A DNA stretch of 5,625 bases from Candidatus Shapirobacteria bacterium (GTDB lineage Bacteria; Patescibacteriota; Microgenomatia; VGLL01). The stretch spans positions 1-5,625 of the forward strand of contig VGLL01000067.1 of assembly GCA_016866735.1 (NCBI GenBank). Reading direction: 5' to 3'. Positions 4,896 to 5,625 of this stretch are shown here, piece after piece (positions within the stretch are counted from its first letter, which is position 1; every line of letters starts with the position of its first letter). Below the pieces are notes generated by a model. It was not told where the DNA came from, did no database searches, and was given only the letters and a program-made list of their open reading frames with translations. A program made the position numbers and the translations under genes.

Positions 4896-5625
4896 ATGGC
4901 TGATGGAGAGAAAAAATTAAACAAGGAGCAGCTGGAAGCGATTCAATATGGCAAGGGGCCGCTTTTGATTATTGCCGGGGCGGGAACAGGGAAGACGACA
5001 GTTATCACCGAGAGAATCAAGTGGCTAATTTCCCAAGGGCTAGCAAAACCGGCAGAGATTTTAGCTCTAACTTTCACCGATAAAGCCGCCCGGGAAATGG
5101 AAGAGAGGGTGGATGTGGCCATGCCGTACGGCTATACCCAGATGTGGATTTCCACCTTCCATGCCTTTTGCGATCGGATCTTGCGTCAAGAGGCGTTACA
5201 CATCGGCCTTGATCCTAGATACAACATTTTAACAGGGGCAGAAGCAATTCAATTCTTGCGGCAAAACCTCTTCCGGCTTGACCTAAAATATTTTCGCCCC
5301 CTGGGCAATCCCACCAAGTTTCTTGATGGCCTGATTGGGCATTTTTCCCGGCTTAAGGATGAAGACGTAGCGCCCAGCGAGTATCTAAACTGGGCGCAAT
5401 GTCAAATGGCAAATCTCAAATCGCAAAACCAAATGGAAAATGTAAAATCTAACCGGGAAGAAGCCGAAAAATACCTCGAACTGGCTAAGGCTTATCAAGC
5501 CTATGAGGAGCTGAAAGTTAAAGAGTCGGTAATGGACTTCTCCGACCTGATTGCCAACACCCTAGGGCTTTTTCGGGCCAGAAAAAATGTCTTGCGCGAG
5601 TACCAAGAGCAATTTAAGTATTTTT
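4896..5625 (+). CDS. uvrD: UvrD/PcrA-type superfamily 1 DNA helicase, N-terminal part
   Basis: The frame is open from the ATG at 4896 to the right edge (243 codons). It shows the N-terminal half of an SF1A 3'-5' helicase in order: Q-motif LNKEQLEAI (9-17), Walker A GAGTGKT (28-34), motif Ia TFTDKAAREMEER (59-71), motif Ib STFHAF (86-91), and MDFSDLI (213-219) just before the Walker B DE.QD motif, which must lie right outside the window. Such enzymes unwind DNA in nucleotide excision and mismatch repair and displace RecA. UvrD, PcrA and Rep cannot be told apart from this part. Between the 1B-domain SEYLNWA and the conserved ELAKAYQAYEEL there is an A-rich insert (about residues 169-186) made of two imperfect units. 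The start is supported by the Q-motif distance and the promoter 6 nt upstream; no Shine-Dalgarno site is seen. Confidence 0.95.
   Translation, partial: MADGEKKLNKEQLEAIQYGKGPLLIIAGAGTGKTTVITERIKWLISQGLAKPAEILALTFTDKAAREMEERVDVAMPYGYTQMWISTFHAFCDRILRQEALHIGLDPRYNILTGAEAIQFLRQNLFRLDLKYFRPLGNPTKFLDGLIGHFSRLKDEDVAPSEYLNWAQCQMANLKSQNQMENVKSNREEAEKYLELAKAYQAYEELKVKESVMDFSDLIANTLGLFRARKNVLREYQEQFKYF
5403..5456 (+). repeat. Two imperfect 27-bp tandem units inside the helicase gene
   Basis: CAAATGGCAAATCTCAAATC (5403-5422) and CAAATGGAAAATGTAAAATC (5430-5449) match at 17 of 20 positions and are 27 bp apart, so the frame is kept (QMANLKSQN then QMENVKSNR). The segment is A-rich, unlike the GC-richer flanks of the gene, and falls in a variable stretch of the helicase. 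I recall similar KSQN/QMANVKS-like inserts in other CPR proteins, which would make it a dispersed repeat tolerated in frame. Confidence 0.55.

Noticed and set aside
1..5625. CRISPR arrays, tRNA or rRNA genes, insertion sequences
   Set aside because: No regularly spaced repeats, cloverleaf-like segments, rRNA cores or transposase-like frames were seen on either strand.

Overview
The window looks like chromosomal DNA from an uncultivated bacterium of the Candidate Phyla Radiation (Patescibacteria), perhaps a Microgenomates-type lineage. This placement is inferred from protein style, not from a marker gene. The clues are membrane-anchored proteins with domains that open with WKTY...YP..W and close with ILSTFKFL, small DUF5678-like proteins paired with single-domain retropepsin-like proteases, a PcrA/UvrD helicase carrying an A-rich repeat insertion, and almost no Shine-Dalgarno sites. 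TGA is read as a stop in at least one gene (3693-3695), so the Gracilibacteria code 25 is unlikely. All supported genes lie on the + strand.

Layout. Positions 1-1127 hold the 3' part of a multi-domain surface-type protein (end of one domain plus two full ones). Positions 1169-2471 hold cassette 1: DUF5678-like protein, retropepsin-like protease, single-domain membrane-anchored protein. Positions 2472-2744 are non-coding: a GC-rich hairpin, a fossil 3' end of another family member, a 16-bp perfect palindrome inside a longer dyad, an inverted repeat and a promoter. Positions 2745-3434 hold an anchored paralogue with a Cys-rich segment and no protease partner. Positions 3480-4829 hold cassette 2, with the same three-gene order as cassette 1. 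From 4896 to the right edge runs the N-terminal part of a UvrD/PcrA-type helicase, which appears unrelated to the cassettes.

How the genes may work together. Three paralogous anchored proteins share an N-terminal MEE...W-TM segment and the same extracytoplasmic domain. Two of the three are preceded by a translationally coupled DUF5678/protease pair. This suggests a repeatedly duplicated module in which a cytoplasmic aspartic protease and its small partner are linked to an anchored envelope protein. The linkage is positional; no biochemical role can be read from the sequence.

Expression. Each of the six genes with an upstream gap has a -10-like hexamer ending only 6-9 nt before its start codon. 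Three or four of these have a convincing -35 at 17 nt spacing, and none of the six has a usable Shine-Dalgarno site. The natural reading is that these genes are transcribed as leaderless or nearly leaderless mRNAs, while the two proteases are reached by stop/start overlap (TAATG and ATGA).
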